Source of the DNA: Pseudomonas chlororaphis
Lineage (GTDB): Bacteria; Pseudomonadota; Gammaproteobacteria; Pseudomonadales; Pseudomonadaceae
Length of the DNA stretch: 64,000 nt
Assembly: GCA_001023535.1 (NCBI GenBank)
Contig: CP011020.1
Coordinates: 6,085,218-6,149,217 of the forward strand
Reading direction: 5' to 3'
In this document: positions 61,962-64,000 of the stretch, piece after piece
How positions within the stretch are numbered: the stretch's first letter is position 1
How the letters are laid out: each line of letters opens with the position of its first letter
The notes under the pieces: model-generated
What the model was told of the DNA's origin: nothing
Database searches by the model: none
The model's input: only the letters and a program-made list of their open reading frames with translations
Position numbers and translations under genes: made by a program

Positions 61962-62224
61962 CCCATTCATTGTGGGAGCGGGCTTGCCCGCGAAGACGGC
62001 TGTACATCCGACACCTTCGTTGACTGACACACCGCTTTCGCGGGCAAGCCCGCTCCCACAGGTTCTTCGGCGGGTCCGGATGGCGTGTCCGACGCCCATT
62101 CATTGTGGGAGCGGGCTTGCCCGCGAAGGCGGCTGCACATTCGACACCTTCGTTGACTGACACACCGCTTTCGCGGGCAAGCCCGCTCCCACAGGTTCTT
62201 CGGCGGGTCCGGATGGCATGTCTG
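61962..62224. repeat. REP array: two 133-bp direct repeats, each with inverted REP pair
   Basis: The block starting CCCATTCATTGTGGGAGC at 61962 is repeated at 62095, period 133 bp. Each unit contains a REP (GTGGGAGCGGGCTTGCC...), a spacer, and an inverted REP (GGGCAAGCCCGCTCCCAC), then a common tail ending GGATGGC-R-TGTC. Such paired REPs can form long hairpins and commonly act as terminators or IS targets in Pseudomonas. A third unit begins but is broken by the IS3 element. Confidence 0.85.
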
Positions 62225-62225
62225 A

Positions 62226-63433
<1,208 letters not shown>

Positions 63434-63474
63434 AAAACACCGATTGAGGTGTCCGGAAAAAATTGACCACCTCA

Positions 63475-63500
63475 GTCCGACGCACAATCATTGTGGGAGC
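63475..63500. repeat. Truncated REP between IS3 and IS110 elements
   Basis: GTCCGACGCACAATCATTGT followed by GGGAGC continues the REP-unit sequence and then breaks off after GTGGGAGC, where AACTGTC of the next element begins. Confidence 0.75.
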
Positions 63501-64000
63501 AACTGTCTTACCTCTACCACCCGTCACCGCCATTCAGTGCCGTCTCGAAGCATGGCATTCAGTCTGATTAGCAATATTCGCATGCAGGCGATGAGCGCGA
63601 CTTTCGCGCTCTTGCCTCGCCCTCGAAGTGCTTCGTACCGGGCCTTGAAGTCGGCGTGATAGCGGATGACAACCCAGCACGACATATAAAGCGCACGTCT
63701 GACCCGCGCTCTTCCTCCGTAAATCTGACGTTTGCCGCTGTGATTGCCACTGTCGTCGTTGTAGGGGGCGATTCCCGCCAGGGACGCGATCTCTCTGCGA
63801 TCAAGCTCACCGAGCTCAGGCAGGTAAACCAACAAACTAGCAGTCGCCACAGTGCCGATCCCTTTAACTGATGTGAGTCGGTCGGCTTTCTCCGCATCCA
63901 GCTTACGCATGCTTTGATTAATGGCTTTGCCAAACTGCTTGATTTGGATTTGCAGGTAGCGAATATGATCTTTGATCACCTCGATAACCGCCGGAAGCTA
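63501..64000 (-). mobile_element. IS110-family element, partial at window edge
   Basis: The junction at about 63500 lies inside a REP, a known preference of several Pseudomonas IS110 elements. The transposase stop is only about 25 bp from the junction, so the long noncoding end that would encode a bridge RNA must be on the other side, outside the window. Confidence 0.7.
63524..64000 (-). pseudogene. IS110-family transposase, C-terminal part, with in-frame stop at 63998
   Basis: The frame read from 63997 down to 63524 encodes about 157 residues of the C-terminal Transposase_20 region: LTSVKGIGTVATASLLVYLPELGEL, ASLAGIAPYNDDSGNHSGKRQIYGGRARVRRALYM with the conserved Ser and GGR. The last three bases of the window (63998-64000) read TAG in this frame, directly before LPAVIEVIKDH, a segment that should be internal in an intact IS110 transposase. 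So the gene is probably interrupted by a nonsense or frameshift mutation, or the upstream exon-like part lies in another frame. The N-terminal DEDD domain is not in view. Confidence 0.65.

Noticed and set aside
61962..62224. Repeat array considered as a CRISPR array
   Set aside because: Period is 133 bp and repeats are REP elements in inverted pairs; no unique spacers or cas genes.

Overview
The window reads as a chromosomal segment of a fluorescent-group Pseudomonas. The evidence is GC-rich core genes with Shine-Dalgarno starts, REP elements carrying the GTGGGAGCGGGCTTGCC core, a FecI/FecR/TonB-receptor set, an OprD-type porin, a PQQ quinohemoprotein alcohol dehydrogenase, coniferyl alcohol catabolism genes and many LysR and sigma-54 regulators. 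Species cannot be fixed from sequence alone.

Layout. 1-3000: the end of a Tn7/Tn5053-like transposon (TniB-like ATPase cut by the window edge, TnsB/TniA-type DDE transposase) with an AT-rich end region and a near-perfect 46-bp palindrome. 3069-7005: a small cytochrome c, a divergent LysR/SDR pair, and a protein made only of RTX/alginate-epimerase R-module-like repeats. 7153-13683: an accessory island made of an IS1182-family element with a possible passenger ORF, then three AT-richer genes (HEPN plus PD-(D/E)XK protein, uncharacterised nuclease-like protein, HsdR-N-type protein) that look like anti-phage defence. 14020-18194: an M48 protease operon, an AraC/PchR-like regulator and small genes. 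18337-22298: a FecI-FecR-TonB receptor iron-uptake locus.

22533-30214: an AcoR-like sigma-54 activator, a PQQ alcohol dehydrogenase plus aldehyde dehydrogenase operon with an exact -24/-12 promoter and a tandem candidate activator site, and a divergent benzoylformate-decarboxylase-like enzyme. 30312-33541: a translationally coupled pair of an HNH nuclease and an HNH-ATPase fusion, a Septu-like candidate defence system that carries two HNH domains. 33758-42647: a large hybrid histidine kinase, a Nudix hydrolase, a small Cys-containing protein, and a CitMHS/AtuA/AtuA-like operon with its LysR regulator. 42671-55501: a coniferyl alcohol module. calA heads a five-gene operon with DUF1302, DUF1329, YCF48-like and RND genes; an XylR_N/V4R sigma-54 activator is divergent to it; calB heads an operon with an esterase and a TetR gene. 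Both cal operons carry -24/-12 promoters and share an upstream palindromic motif, so they look like one regulon.

55844-61961: nucleoside hydrolase-like, OprD porin, and two paralogous LysR regulators flanking a DUF1445 hydro-lyase and a SnoaL-like gene. 61962-64000: a REP repeat array invaded first by an IS3 element (3-bp duplication GTC) and then, inside the next REP, by an IS110 element that runs off the window and has an in-frame stop at the edge. No rRNA, tRNA or CRISPR array was recognised.
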